Assembly (NCBI RefSeq): GCF_000613285.1
Contig: NZ_BAIN01000006.1
Span: 1-64,000, forward strand
Direction: 5' to 3'
Length of the DNA stretch: 64,000 bases
DNA from: Acetobacter papayae JCM 25143
GTDB taxonomy: Bacteria > Pseudomonadota > Alphaproteobacteria > Acetobacterales > Acetobacteraceae
Below the pieces are notes generated by a model. It saw only the letters and a program-made list of their open reading frames with translations, searched no databases and had not been told where the DNA came from. The translations under genes were made by a program, and so were the position numbers. Positions 49,704 to 60,274 of this stretch are shown one piece after another (within the stretch, counting starts at the first letter, position 1; each line of letters opens with the position of its first letter).

Positions 49704-50538
49704 GAAAACAGACGCTGCACCTGCATGGAGACATCAAAGCAGGATTCACACCGATCCAGCAGGCCAGAAATAGGGGCGGCTCCTTCAGGCTCAGCGGCTA
49801 CGGCAAGGGGGATATGCCCCTCCCCTGCCAGCCTGCCGGAAGTCGTATCGAACCCAAGCCATCCATGACCCGGTATAAGAATTTGTGCCCAGGCATGCAG
49901 GTCTCCGTTCAGGACTTCCTCCTCTCCCGGCCCATACAGGCTTTGCACCAGATACCCCGAAACAAAGCGGGCCGTGTATCCCATATGTCGCGCCAGCAGC
50001 ACCATAAGCCACGCACTATCGCGGCAGGAGCCGCAGTTTCTGGCCAGAACATCCTCTGCTGAAAGCACGCCCGGCTCCATACGGCGTTCATAACGCACGC
50101 GCCGGGCAATCGCTTCATTGAGACGGATAAACTTCTGGGCAGGATCATCAGGTAACCCCGCAAGCAATCCGTTGATGAAGGCTGTCGCTTCCTCACCCAG
50201 CTCTGGCTGGTGTCTGCAGGCCGGGTCATCACCCTGTTGGGCGGGAACTTCTTCGCTGGTCAGGCGTAAGGGGTCATAGGCAGTCATGTCAGCCACGAGG
50301 CTGACCTCGACATTGAAATGGGTTACTTTTTCTTTGAAGTGGATACTGGCTGTTTCGTTGCCGTTGTTATCCTGCCCCCAGCCGAGTATCCCCCGGCTGG
50401 CTCGACCTTGAGCGTATAAGAGAGCACAGGGGTGCGGCAGTCCTTCATCGGGCGCAAGCGGACGGTCTGCGGCCCCATGGTAACCGGCCTGTCGTAACGG
50501 TAACACGTCCGGTGTACCAGCGTAATCTGGGAACTCAT
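49700..50538 (-). CDS. Transglutaminase-like protein (bacterial N-terminal region plus core), frame break near 50376
   Basis: A papain-like thiol-peptidase-fold protein with catalytic cysteine in NCGSCRDSAW, histidine in GDLHAWAQI and aspartate in GFDTTSG. The N-terminal region (VHRTCYRYDRPVTMGPQTVRLRP, seen as HRTCYRYDRPV) is the known transglutaminase N-terminal extension. The break near 50376 restores EPAGGILGWGQDNNG. About 278 residues after repair. Often found with ATP-grasp and alpha-E genes, as here. Confidence 0.88.
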
Positions 50539-50807
50539 CAGAAAGCGGCCTATTCTTTCGCCTCGTATGGCGGCCCGGCCCTAGGGCCCGCCGGTCATGA
50601 ACCATTGATTTCAAGCACAAAACCATATCAGCATCAAAAGCGCGCGCAAGCGTTACTGAACGTCGGACAAATAAAAAAAGTCTTTTGTTTTTTCCTCTTG
50701 GCAAAGGCGGGAATTCCTGCTCCCGTCAGTAACAGATCGCAACAATCTGGCGTGGCCCTTTTCCTGATCCGGGCACCCGACGCCAGACCGTTCACACGGG
50801 AGGCCTC

Positions 50808-52286
50808 ATGAGTAGTGCCAAGCCGCATACTCTGTCCGAAACAACCCCAGCCGGCCTGCTGGATGGATATCAGGTTCCCGAGTTCTTCTGCGAGCTCATG
50901 AACCGTAAAGGCCCCATGCCAGAGGCTCTTAACCGTGTGCGTAGCAGGCTTGCAGCCATGGACGTGGCGGAACTACGCAAACGTACGGCCTCGGCCGAGG
51001 CTCAGCTTTACAGCATGGGCATAACCTTTACCGTTTATTCCAACCGCGAAGCCATAGACCGTATCCTGCCGTTTGACGCTATCCCGCGTATCATGACAGC
51101 GCAGGAATGGTCACATATCGAACGTGGCGTGCAGCAGCGCATTCAGGCACTCAATCTCTTCCTGCATGACATCTATCATGACCGGAAAGTCATTCAGGAT
51201 GGCATTATCCCCGCCGAACTGGTTCTGAACAACCCGAATTACTGCGAGGCCATGGTGGGCTTCAAGGTACCTGGCGGTGTTTATGTTCATGTCAACGGAA
51301 CCGATCTCATTAGAGATATGGACGGGCGTTTTCTTATTCTTGAAGACAATGCCCGCACGCCCTCCGGCGTTTCCTATGTTATTGAAAACCGCCACATGAT
51401 GCTTCGGCTCATGCCGGATCTGGCATCCGGTCTGCCTGTCCGCTCGGTTGAGGAATATGGTCCCCGCCTGCACCAGACCCTGTGTGAAGTCGCACCCGAA
51501 GGGGTGATGAACCCGCAGGTAGTCCTGCTTTCCCCCGGTATCTACAACTCGGCCTATTTCGAACATGTTTTCCTTTCGCGGGAGATGGGCGTGCCCCTTG
51601 TTGAAGGGCGAGACCTGTTTGTGGAAAACCACAGGGTGTACATGCGCACCACCATGGGGCCCAAACCAGTTCATTCCATTTACCGTCGCCTCAATGATGA
51701 ATTTCTTGATCCCCTCGCCTTTAACCCGGACAGCCTGCTGGGTGTGCCGGGTCTGATCGATGCCTACCGGCGTGGCAACGTGACACTGGCCAATGCTCTT
51801 GGCACCGGCGTTGCGGACGACAAGGCGGTTTATGCCTACATGCCGCGCATCATCCGCTATTATCTGGGCGAAGACCCTATTCTGGACAGTGTTGAAACCC
51901 ATATCTGTGCGGAAGAGGAAGGTTTGGCCTATACGCTGGCCAATCTGGACAAGCTGGTTGTCAAACCGGTTGGGGAATCAGGTGGGTATGGTCTGTTGAT
52001 CGGCCCGCAGGCCAGCAAGGCAGAGCTGGATGAATTCCGCCAGAAACTGCAGAAGGACCCGTCCAATTATATCAGCCAGCCGGTTATCGGCCTGTCCGTA
52101 ACCCCCACCCTCTGCCCTGATGGTGTGGAAGCCCGCCATGTCGACCTGCGACCCTTCGCCCTGACAGGGAGATCGGTCTGGGTGCTGCCCGGTGGGTTGT
52201 CACGCGTTGCCCTGCGCAAGGGCTCGCTTGTCGTCAACTCTTCTCAGGGCGGTGGGTCAAAAGATACATGGGTCATGGCATCATGA
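50808..52286 (+). CDS. Circularly permuted ATP-grasp type 2 protein (DUF404/407)
   Basis: Intact, 492 residues. Family sequence includes GVYVHVNGTDLIRDMDG, LEDNARTPSGVSYVIENR and KPVGESGGYGLLIG, the last being the ATP-grasp glycine loop. The family is proposed to be a peptide-forming amidoligase. The ATG at 50808 has GGGAGG upstream. The end overlaps the alpha-E gene (ATGA); divergent from the transglutaminase/peptidase pair. Confidence 0.9.
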   Translation: MSSAKPHTLSETTPAGLLDGYQVPEFFCELMNRKGPMPEALNRVRSRLAAMDVAELRKRTASAEAQLYSMGITFTVYSNREAIDRILPFDAIPRIMTAQEWSHIERGVQQRIQALNLFLHDIYHDRKVIQDGIIPAELVLNNPNYCEAMVGFKVPGGVYVHVNGTDLIRDMDGRFLILEDNARTPSGVSYVIENRHMMLRLMPDLASGLPVRSVEEYGPRLHQTLCEVAPEGVMNPQVVLLSPGIYNSAYFEHVFLSREMGVPLVEGRDLFVENHRVYMRTTMGPKPVHSIYRRLNDEFLDPLAFNPDSLLGVPGLIDAYRRGNVTLANALGTGVADDKAVYAYMPRIIRYYLGEDPILDSVETHICAEEEGLAYTLANLDKLVVKPVGESGGYGLLIGPQASKAELDEFRQKLQKDPSNYISQPVIGLSVTPTLCPDGVEARHVDLRPFALTGRSVWVLPGGLSRVALRKGSLVVNSSQGGGSKDTWVMAS

Positions 52287-53290
52287 TGGAACTGGCGCAT
52301 TTTCCCCTTCTGTCGCGTTATGCGGAATGCATGATGTGGCTCGCCCGCTACATGGAGCGGATGGAAAATCTGGCCCGATTGCTGGAGGTGACCGAAACCT
52401 TCGTGCGGGATGCCGAGGGGCAGACAGCGTGGGATTCTATCGTCAGCATCAACTCGGATGAAAACCTGTTCAGCCGCCTCCACCCGGATGGTACCAGTGC
52501 GGATGCTGTGCCTTTTTACGTGACGGAAATCGGAAACCCCGGCTCAATCCGTTCCATGGCGCATGCTATCCGTGAAAATGCCCGCGCTGTTCGCCCTCTG
52601 GTTTCCACTGAGTTATGGACGCACCTCAACGTCTTTACCCGCTGGCTGCTGGAACTGGACGAAACATCCGTGCAAACCAGCAGCCTTTCTGGTCTGTGTG
52701 GGCGCATACGGCAGGAATGCCAGACCCATTACGGCATTGCGGAAGGCACGCTTTACCGCGATCAGGCGTGGCTATTCTACCGGCTTGGCAAGCATCTGGA
52801 AGGTTGTGACCAGATCACACGTCTGGTGGATATCCGCTACCATATGCTGTTGCCACAGGGTGAAGTGCCGGGTTCAGCCATTGATATTACGCAGTGGACA
52901 TCCGTGTTGCGCTCTGCCGCAGCGCATCACTCCTTCCGGCGCCTGCGGCCAGTAACGGTTACGCCAGCGAATATCGTTGGTTTTCTGCTCAAGAACGAGG
53001 GCTTTCCCCGGTCCCTGTCTTCCAACCTGCGGCAGATTGACGATGTGCTGAGCCTGCTGGCCAATCATGCCGGACTGTATGGGTTATGCGCCCCGTTGCA
53101 GGAATGCTTGGACGAACTGCGTACCACGCTGAGCGACCAGACAGCCGGAGATATCATCCTGCGAGGCCTGCATGATTACATGAGCTGGGTTCAGACCCGG
53201 CTGGCCAGTACGCAAAACGCCATTGCTGATACCTTCTGGCCCAGTGTCCCAACCGCGGTCACTCAGGTGGCGCTACAGGTTCAGGAATAA
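52283..53290 (+). CDS. Alpha-E domain protein (DUF403)
   Basis: A 335-residue all-helical protein with MMWLARYMERMENLARL near the N-terminus, the alpha-E signature. Almost always encoded next to the permuted ATP-grasp, as here, and presumed to work with it, perhaps as partner or substrate-binding subunit. No catalytic activity known. Start at 52283 overlaps the ATP-grasp stop. Confidence 0.9.
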   Translation: MMELAHFPLLSRYAECMMWLARYMERMENLARLLEVTETFVRDAEGQTAWDSIVSINSDENLFSRLHPDGTSADAVPFYVTEIGNPGSIRSMAHAIRENARAVRPLVSTELWTHLNVFTRWLLELDETSVQTSSLSGLCGRIRQECQTHYGIAEGTLYRDQAWLFYRLGKHLEGCDQITRLVDIRYHMLLPQGEVPGSAIDITQWTSVLRSAAAHHSFRRLRPVTVTPANIVGFLLKNEGFPRSLSSNLRQIDDVLSLLANHAGLYGLCAPLQECLDELRTTLSDQTAGDIILRGLHDYMSWVQTRLASTQNAIADTFWPSVPTAVTQVALQVQE

Positions 53291-53326
53291 CCTTTTTTCC
53301 AAACCATTTCTGAGCGGTTCAACGAC

Positions 53327-53358
53327 AAAATGCCCCGGTCTTTCGTCCGGGGCATTTT
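53327..53358. terminator. Bidirectional rho-independent terminator
   Basis: A 12-bp perfect stem, AAAATGCCCCGG / CCGGGGCATTTT, with an 8-base loop and T/A ends on both sides. Ends the ATP-grasp/alpha-E transcript and possibly the cyd operon. Confidence 0.85.
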
Positions 53359-53479
53359 GCATGAGCTATGTAAAAGTCTGATGTCAGCCAGAAACCTTCT
53401 ACAAAAAATTGATACCACAAAGCAAATATTATTCAAATAAAAACTTTACGGTTATCAGTATAAAGTTACTGGCATAGCG

Positions 53480-53578
53480 TTATGGGAAAAGTTTTCTGCA
53501 AACAGCCCATGCGGTAAGATAGAATGTCAGGTAAAGAAAAGGAATAAAAAGGATAATACCTTCAAGGTCTCCCAACAT
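53480..53578 (-). CDS. 32-residue membrane ORF at the end of the cyd operon
   Basis: Reads MLGDLEGIILFIPFLYLTFY and then LTAWAVCRKLFP, one hydrophobic segment with a short basic end. An excellent ribosome binding site, GGGGAGG, lies 6 bases upstream, and the ATG begins 1 base after the stop of the CydX-like gene. Tight coupling suggests it is translated with the oxidase. It may be a very small subunit or assembly peptide; it matches no small cyd protein that I can name. Confidence 0.55.
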   Translation of the reverse strand: MLGDLEGIILFIPFLYLTFYLTAWAVCRKLFP

Positions 53579-53579
53579 G

Positions 53580-53774
53580 TCACACCTCCCCTTCTGGAGT
53601 ATTGTCAGTCTGGGCATCAAACAGGATAGCTCCTGCCCCGGCTATCAGAACGATCATGACCGTTCCGACAACCCACGCAAAATACCATGGCCCCTGATCT
53701 CCGACGAAAACCGCAAACAGTAGTGCCACGACAAGAACCAGACCCAGACCTGCAATCCGTAAAAGCGTCGTCAT
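53580..53774 (-). CDS. CydX-like small subunit with an extra N-terminal membrane segment
   Basis: 64 residues with two predicted membrane helices. The second begins WYFAWVVGTVMIV, close to the WYFAWILGT start of the CydX/AppX subunit of cytochrome bd; here it is preceded by about 29 residues with another helix. AGGAGGAACC lies upstream of the ATG at 53774, and cydB ends 13 bases before it. Likely a stabilising bd subunit. Confidence 0.7.
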   Translation of the reverse strand: MTTLLRIAGLGLVLVVALLFAVFVGDQGPWYFAWVVGTVMIVLIAGAGAILFDAQTDNTPEGEV

Positions 53775-53787
53775 TGCGGTTCCTCCT

Positions 53788-54920
53788 TCAGTAACTATGC
53801 GTGTCATTGACAATGGTTTCCGTGCGTACCTTGCCCCCCATGATGTAGTAACACCACGCGGTATAGGACAGGATAAGAGGCACGAAGATCAGCGCTACAA
53901 CCAGCATGCAGGTAAGCCCGTACTGGCTGGCCGAACTGTTCCAGATTGTCAGGCTCTGGTCCGGGTTGGTGGTGGACGGCATAAAGAACGGAAACATGGC
54001 TCCAGCACGGTGCCGATTGTGCCAATCCATGAACCAAGGCCTGTCCACCATGCCAGATACGGCCGGTTGGCCCGCACGCAGGCAGCCCCCGCCAGCATGG
54101 AGAAAATCCCCAGTACAGGCAGCAGCCACAGCACAGGGTGGGCCGCATAGTTATGCAACCACGCCCCGGCTTCCATACTCACATGCTGCCCACGCATCGG
54201 GTTGGAGGGCATGCCGGGCTGGCCTTCCAGCAGAATAAACCCCCGCAGGCTCCGCACCCATACGCCACCGACTACAAACAGTGCCACCGCTATTAATGCG
54301 CCTGTCTGGGCATAACGCCGGGCACGGGCATAGATCGGGTTTTCAGAGCGCATCATCAGCATGACACCGCCCTGAAAACGCTCAGACTTACCGCCATCAG
54401 CCGCATAGAATGGCAAAGGGGTTAAGCAGGTAGCTGAAAAAGGAGCTGTCCTGAAAATACTGCCCGCTCCACGCGAAGTGATAGCCGACACCCTGAAGGA
54501 TGTTACCGAACGCCGCGCCATATACGAACATGGGCAGAAAACCGGAAACCAGAAAAGCCCAGTCCCAGCTCGCACGCCATAGCCGCGCATCAACCTTGGA
54601 GCGGTATTCGAAAGCCACGGGGCGCAGGATCATGCTGAACAACAGCAGAATCATCACCACATAAAACACGGAAAAGGATGTGGCGTAGAGCGTTGGAAAG
54701 GCAGCAAAAATCGCGCCACCACCCAGAATGAACCACACCTGATTGCCATCCCAGTGCGGACCGATGATGTTGAGCGCGGTGCGGCGTTCGGCATCATTAC
54801 GCCCGACAAAACGCAGGAGCGTTCCTACCCCCATATCCATGCCGACCATAAGCCAAGCCCGATCAGCAGGATGCACAGCAGGCCAGCCCAGATGAGTTTG
54901 AGAACTGTATAAATATCCAT
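53788..54920 (-). CDS. cydB: Cytochrome bd ubiquinol oxidase subunit II, four frame breaks
   Basis: Begins MDIYTVLKLIWAGLLCILLI and, after single missing bases near 54855, 54403, 54378 and 54003, continues through MVGMDMGVGTLLRFVGRND, NIIGPHWDGNQVWFILGGGA (the diagnostic GPHWDGNQVW) and WYHLHNYAAHP-like sequence to NDTHSY. Each break is repairable, the last by GG to GGG. Length after repair about 377 residues. Forms the quinol oxidase with CydA. Confidence 0.9.
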
Positions 54921-54986
54921 GATACTTCTTCTTTCCCCAACCATGCGGCGGATTGAAGGTTCCGCCGCGCGTGTTGCTGCTCCCGC

Positions 54987-56582
54987 TTAATGCGCGATAA
55001 CCGAGAGCGAGGGTGTGCTGCTTTCCGGGTCATGCGCGCCATGACTTTCCGGGCCAAGCCGTGCGAACTTGAACATCAGGTAAAGTTCCGCCGCGATGAA
55101 AATGCTGTAGAGCACGGTAAAACCGGCCAGAGAGAACAGCATGTAGCCCACGCCATGCGACGAAGCGGACATGAAGGTCGGCAGTTTTTCAAACACGGTC
55201 CATGGCTGGCGGCCTGCTTCAGCCGTAATCCAGCCGAATTCGGTTGCAAGCACCGGCAGGGGGATGGACCACAGGCACAGCTTGAGAAACAGGGGGTAAC
55301 GTTCGAGCTGTTTCTTCAGGCTCAGATAGGCAGCCACTGCAAAGATCACAAAGAAATACAGCGACAGGAATACCATGATCCGGAAGGCCCAGAACGTTAC
55401 GAACACGTTGGGCAGGATATCGGGCTTGGTCTGTTCCACCACGCGGTGCAGCTCTTCGGCCGACATGCCCGAAACATCCTGATTGGGTGCATGGCGGGTT
55501 GCCAGAAAACCATAACCCATGTCGCTTTCATGCGCCTGAAACTCAGCCAGATCCTCGGCAAGGTGGCTCTCACCATAGCGTTTGAGGGCAGCAACGGCTG
55601 TAATCCCGGATTCAATGCGGGGGCCTGCCTGCTCTTGCAGTTCACGCATGCCGGTAATGGGCGTGTTGAAACTATGGGTGATCAGTGGGGTAAGAACGTA
55701 AGGCACCCCAATTTCGAAATAACTTTCCTGCTTGGCGTCATCTGGCAGGGCTGCAAGTATCCAAGGCTCATATGGCGGCTTGCTGGTATGCCACAGCCCT
55801 TCGATAGCCGCGATTTTCGTGGGCTGATGTTCATAATCCATCCGGCCCAGAACATCGCCAAGGGTAATGACTGCTACCGTGGAGATAATGCCGAAAATGG
55901 CCGCCATGCGGAAAGAGCGCGCGGCAAACTGCCTGTGCTCACGCCGCAGCAGGTAAAAGGCGCTGATTCCCATGACGAAAAGCGACGCCGTGACATAGCC
56001 CGCAACCGATGTGTGCACGAACTTGGCCTGAGAGTCCGGGTTGAACACGACCCGCACGAAACTGTCGAAAGTCATCCGCATGGTTTCGGGGTCAAAATGC
56101 GCGCCGTCTGGCACATTCATGCTGGCATTGGCCACCAGGATCCACAAGGCCGACAAGTTGGAACCCAGAGCCACAAGATAGGTCACAGCCAGATGCGCCT
56201 GACGGCTCAGCCTGTCCCACCCGAAGAACATGATCCCCACGAAGGTGGATTCCATGAAGAAAGCCATCAGGCCTTCGATTGCCAGAGGGGTGCCGAACAT
56301 GTCGCCAAAAAAGCGCGAATACATAGACCAGTTGGTGCCGAACTCGAACTCCATGGTCAGGCCGGTGGCCACACCCAGAGCAAAGTTGATACCAAACAGC
56401 TTGCCCCAGAACATAACCATGTCTTTGTAAATCTGCTTGCCGGTGACGACATAGACCGTCTCCATCGCGGCTAGCATGAAGGTCAGCCCCAGTGTCAGAG
56501 GTACAAACATGAAGTGGTAGAGAGCCGTAAGCGCAAACTGGAAGCGCGAAAGGTCAACCACGGAGGGGTTTATCAAATCCAT
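54987..56582 (-). CDS. cydA: Cytochrome bd ubiquinol oxidase subunit I (CIO type)
   Basis: Intact, 531 residues. The start MDLINPSVVDLSRFQFALTA leads to heme ligands typical of CydA and to GWITAEAGRQPW, the family motif near the quinol site. The Q-loop is short, as in cyanide-insensitive oxidases. Gives high-oxygen-affinity respiration and tolerates cyanide, which is notable beside a Nit1C cluster in the same window. Fourth-to-last gene of the operon. Confidence 0.95.
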   Translation of the reverse strand: MDLINPSVVDLSRFQFALTALYHFMFVPLTLGLTFMLAAMETVYVVTGKQIYKDMVMFWGKLFGINFALGVATGLTMEFEFGTNWSMYSRFFGDMFGTPLAIEGLMAFFMESTFVGIMFFGWDRLSRQAHLAVTYLVALGSNLSALWILVANASMNVPDGAHFDPETMRMTFDSFVRVVFNPDSQAKFVHTSVAGYVTASLFVMGISAFYLLRREHRQFAARSFRMAAIFGIISTVAVITLGDVLGRMDYEHQPTKIAAIEGLWHTSKPPYEPWILAALPDDAKQESYFEIGVPYVLTPLITHSFNTPITGMRELQEQAGPRIESGITAVAALKRYGESHLAEDLAEFQAHESDMGYGFLATRHAPNQDVSGMSAEELHRVVEQTKPDILPNVFVTFWAFRIMVFLSLYFFVIFAVAAYLSLKKQLERYPLFLKLCLWSIPLPVLATEFGWITAEAGRQPWTVFEKLPTFMSASSHGVGYMLFSLAGFTVLYSIFIAAELYLMFKFARLGPESHGAHDPESSTPSLSVIAH

Positions 56583-56633
56583 TTTTCAAGACCTTGTAAT
56601 ACGAGAAAACCTGTTTTTCTTTCTTTCAGTTTT

Positions 56634-58377
56634 TCATGTCTTTTCCCCTTCGGGCCACAATCGCCCTCCTTCAAGGCGCACGACCCTGTCCATGAAAGGC
56701 AGTACGCCAGCCTGTGGCTGATACACAGGATGGTTGTCCGGGGGCACGCGGCCAGTAGGGCCTGCATCAGGGCCTGCTCCGTGGCTTCATCCAGCCCTTC
56801 GGTCGGTTCATCCAGAACCAGCCAGGGCGTGCGGCGCAGTACGGCTTGCGCAACACAGAGCCTGCGTGCCTGTCCGCCAGACAGCCTCAGCCTTCATTGC
56901 CCACGAGCGTGTCCAGACCATGCGGTAATGCGGCGACAAAAGCTGCAAGCTGCGCCACGTTCAGGGCCTCGTTGATATCCGCTTCGCTTGCCTGTGGTGC
57001 GGCCAGTAGCAGGTTGTCCCGCAGTGTGGCTGTAAACAGGTGGAAATCCTGCGAGGCGACACTTATCAGTGCGGACAGGGTTTCTGCATCGGTTGTGCTG
57101 ATATCCACACCACCGAACACGATACTGCCGCTCTGCACCGGCCAGAAATTGAACAACAGGGAAACAAGACTGCTCTTGCCAGCCCCTGACGGGCCGATAA
57201 TTGCGAGTTTTTCGCCCTGTCTGACCGTAAGGGAAGCGTGATCGAGAACATAAGTGCCCGTATGCGGATAACTGAAGCACAGGTCGCGTATTTCCAGATC
57301 ATACGGAGCGGCTGGTACTGCGGGAGAGAGGCTGTGTGTGGTATTGCTTTCCCCGCCGCAAGCTGTGAGGCGGGTTGCTCCCAACTGGGTGCGGGCAGAG
57401 GCCACACAGGCACCTGGCAGCGCCGAGACAACATCGAAGGCCGCCAGTGTTCCCAGAACCAGCATGGGCACTTCAGGCCCTGCAAGCTGCCCGGTCTGAA
57501 AAGCCTGCACGGCAATGCCCAGAACGGCTACAACCGTGGAGAACATCACGAGCGTTACCAGACTGCCCGCCATCCCTTCCCGCGCGGCAATATGTCGGTG
57601 GGCGCGTGTCAGGGCTGTCTGGCATGTGGTCAGTTTTGCAACCTGACGAGGCATTGCGCCGAGCACCAGCCACTCGTCCAGCCCATGCAGGGTATCGGCC
57701 AGTTCGGCCTGCAACGCGCTGTGGCTTTCAACCGAGCGCTGTATCAGCCCAGACACGGGGCGGGCGAGCAAAGCCCACACGCCCATGGCTGCCAGAATGA
57801 GGCCAATACCTAAGGCGGCTGAGGCTTTGGGCAGGAGACACAGGAAAATACCCGTAAAAAACATGCCACATAACAGCGCCCGCCAGCAGGGGGCTGCGAC
57901 ATCCGTATACCAGCCTGCCACTCTGTCCGTATCGCTGACAAAGCGGTTCAGCACATCCCCACCGCGCACAGATACGAGCCCGGCTGGAGCCAGCGGTGCC
58001 AGACGGGCATAAAGCCAGCTACGCAGCCTGCCTGTCAGCCGCAGGGCGGTATCGTGTGTGCTGACTTTCTCCAGATAGCGGGCCAGAATGCGGATGGTCG
58101 CAAAAAACCGAACGGCTGTTGCGGGGAGCAGAATATTGAAACTCTGCGCAGCAATGGTTCCAGCCAACCCGGCAGTGGCTGCACCGGCCAGAAGCCAGCC
58201 AGACAGGGTCAGTAGCCCGAAATTGGCCACGGCTCCGGTGCAGGCCAGCACGACACCAAGCCGCATATGCCACCGCACTGGCCTGAACACTGGCAACCCC
58301 ATGCCGCCGGACATAAGCAGTGCCGGTATTCCCGAACCGGCGCGGTACACTCCACCGATGGTGTTGGTGTTTTTCAT
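56634..58377 (-). CDS. cydC: Cysteine/glutathione ABC exporter subunit CydC, two frame breaks
   Basis: An ABC transporter with an N-terminal membrane domain and a C-terminal ATPase domain (Walker A IGPSGAGKSSLVSLL, signature LRLSGGQARRL, Walker B WLVLDEPTEGLDEA). Breaks lie near 56889 and near 56705; the end is RLEGGRLWPEGEKT. About 580 residues after repair. Needed for assembly of cytochrome bd. The start overlaps the cydD stop (ATGA). Confidence 0.92.
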
Positions 58378-60105
58378 ACCGGACAGGCCTCCTGTGCACA
58401 GGACAGCAGAACATGGTGGCGTTCTGGTATGGTGCGCTGTGTGACCTGTCCCTGTGCGATATCCAGCACCTGACTGGCGCAGGCCACGAGTTCTGCCTTA
58501 TGGGTGGCGGCAATAACGATCCGCCCGGGCACGCATTGCTGTATGGCGCGTGTAATGCGCCGGGCACTGAGTGGGTCCAGATCGGCCGTAGGCTCATCAA
58601 GCACCAGCACATCGGGTTGGCACAACAAGGCGCGGGCCAGCGCCAAACGCCGTGCCTGCCCCTTGGACAAACGGCAGCCACGCTCGCTACAAGGGTTGCA
58701 AACCCTTGTGGCATGGCTTCGATAAACTCCAGAGCATCTGCCATAAGTGCGGCAGCACGCAGGGCCTCGGGCGAGGCATCCGCCTGCCCTATCCGTAGGT
58801 TGTCCGCCACGGAACCATAAACAAGCTGCGGCCTTTGCGGCACATAAGCCATGCGTATGCTGCCGCGCGGCACGCTCTGGCCATGAACATCCAGCGCACG
58901 CATATTCCCTGCCATGGGTGGGAGCAGACCGAGAATGACGGAGAGCAGCGTGCTTTTGCCGGTCCCGCTGGCACCGGACAGAACACTCAACTGGCCATGG
59001 CTGAACGTGCAGCTTACATCCCGCAGGACGATGTCAGTCGTGTCATATGCGGCGCTGACATGCGCACACACAAGGGTTGCAACCTGACTGTCGGGCTCAT
59101 GGTTTGTGGGGCATTCCACCCCTTGAGCCAGTTCAGGCAAAGCCTGCACACGGGCAATCTGCTCAAGGGCTGCCATGGCGTTCTGCCGGGCATGATAGCT
59201 GGCAGAGAAATTACGCAGCGGTGCGAAATATTCCGGTGCCAGCAACAGCACAAGAAAGGCACTGCGAAACTCCACCGTGCCCGCCAGCAGGCGGCTACCG
59301 AACACAACCGCAACCAGCGCAATGGACAGAGAGGCAAAAAATTCCAGCGAGGCCGATGTCAGAAAAGCGATTTTCATGACCGACAACGTGGCGCGCCGGT
59401 GGGCATCCGCCAGTTCGCCTATTCTCTCAAGGCTTCCCGCAGTCCGCCCGAACAGTCGTAGGGTTTTAAGGCCCCGGAGTGCATCAAGAAAACTGCCTGC
59501 CAGCGTGCTCAGGTGGCCCCACTGCCGGTCCATGGCTTTTTGTGCGCTGTATCCGACAAAGACCATGCATACCGGCACCAGAGGGCCCGTGCAGGCCAGA
59601 ATGACAAAGCTCCAGCCATCCACACCGCATACGACCGCCAGAATGAGCAGCGGCAGAACGACCATCATGGCGGCGCTGGGCACATAACGGGCAAAAAAGG
59701 GCTCAAGCGCCTCCACGCCGTCGTCCATTACGGTTAGAATTTGTCCCGCAGGCAGGCGCAGGCTGGCTACCGGCCCGGCCTTGGTCAGATGCTGCAGTAA
59801 TGTGGTGCGCATGGACGCCACAACCTGCAACCCGGCTTCAGTACCCGCCATGTCGGATGCAAACCGGGCGCTCACACACCCGAACAGACACGCGATGAAC
59901 AGCCCCAGTAGGCCGCGCTCGGCCCAAAAAGTCCGGGCGTGGAAAACCGTATCATCCACTACATGGGCCAGCACTACAAACTGCCCCACCAGACAGGCCG
60001 CCGACACAGCGCCACACGCCACGGACAAAGCCAGCCAGCCGCGCGCTGTGCGTGCCAGCGTCGCTATCTGCCCCCTGCCTCGTGTGTGTTTGCTGCGGTA
60101 TTCAT
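58374..60105 (-). CDS. cydD: Cysteine/glutathione ABC exporter subunit CydD, two frame breaks
   Basis: Partner of CydC. Walker A is LSGASGTGKSTLLSV, signature LSKGQARRLALARALL, Walker B DVLVLDEPTADLDPLS. The true start is probably ATG 60105 (MNTAANTHEAGG), with one missing base near 60065, and a second break is near 58690. About 576 residues after repair. First gene of cydDCAB; the palindromes upstream (60108-60145) are likely control sites. Confidence 0.92.
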
Positions 60106-60107
60106 AG

Positions 60108-60156
60108 TTACATTTCTAATGTAAGTGTTAATTTACGGAATTAACTTAAGTGTTAA
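60108..60156 (-). promoter_or_regulatory. Palindromic sites upstream of cydDCAB
   Basis: Two perfect palindromes lie in a row: TTACAT-N5-ATGTAA (60108-60124) and GTTAATT-N5-AATTAAC (60127-60145). The decamer TAAGTGTTAA also repeats at 60122-60131 and 60147-60156. They sit right before the cydD ATG, on an AT-rich stretch. The form suits an Rrf2- or TetR-like repressor; which one is not visible. Confidence 0.6.
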
Positions 60157-60274
60157 AACATTCGGGGGTCAAGCAAAATTCAGCCCAGAGCAGACCGAGC
60201 CCTCTCCCCCGCATCCCGGCATCAGGCTATGCTGCGCCTTAATTTTTCATGTCCGTTTGTTGAAAGGCCGCTTA

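Noticed and set aside
54990-56474. Long plus-strand frame of 494 residues over cydA
   Set aside because: It is antisense to an intact, highly conserved cydA; the length follows from cydA's codon bias on the other strand.
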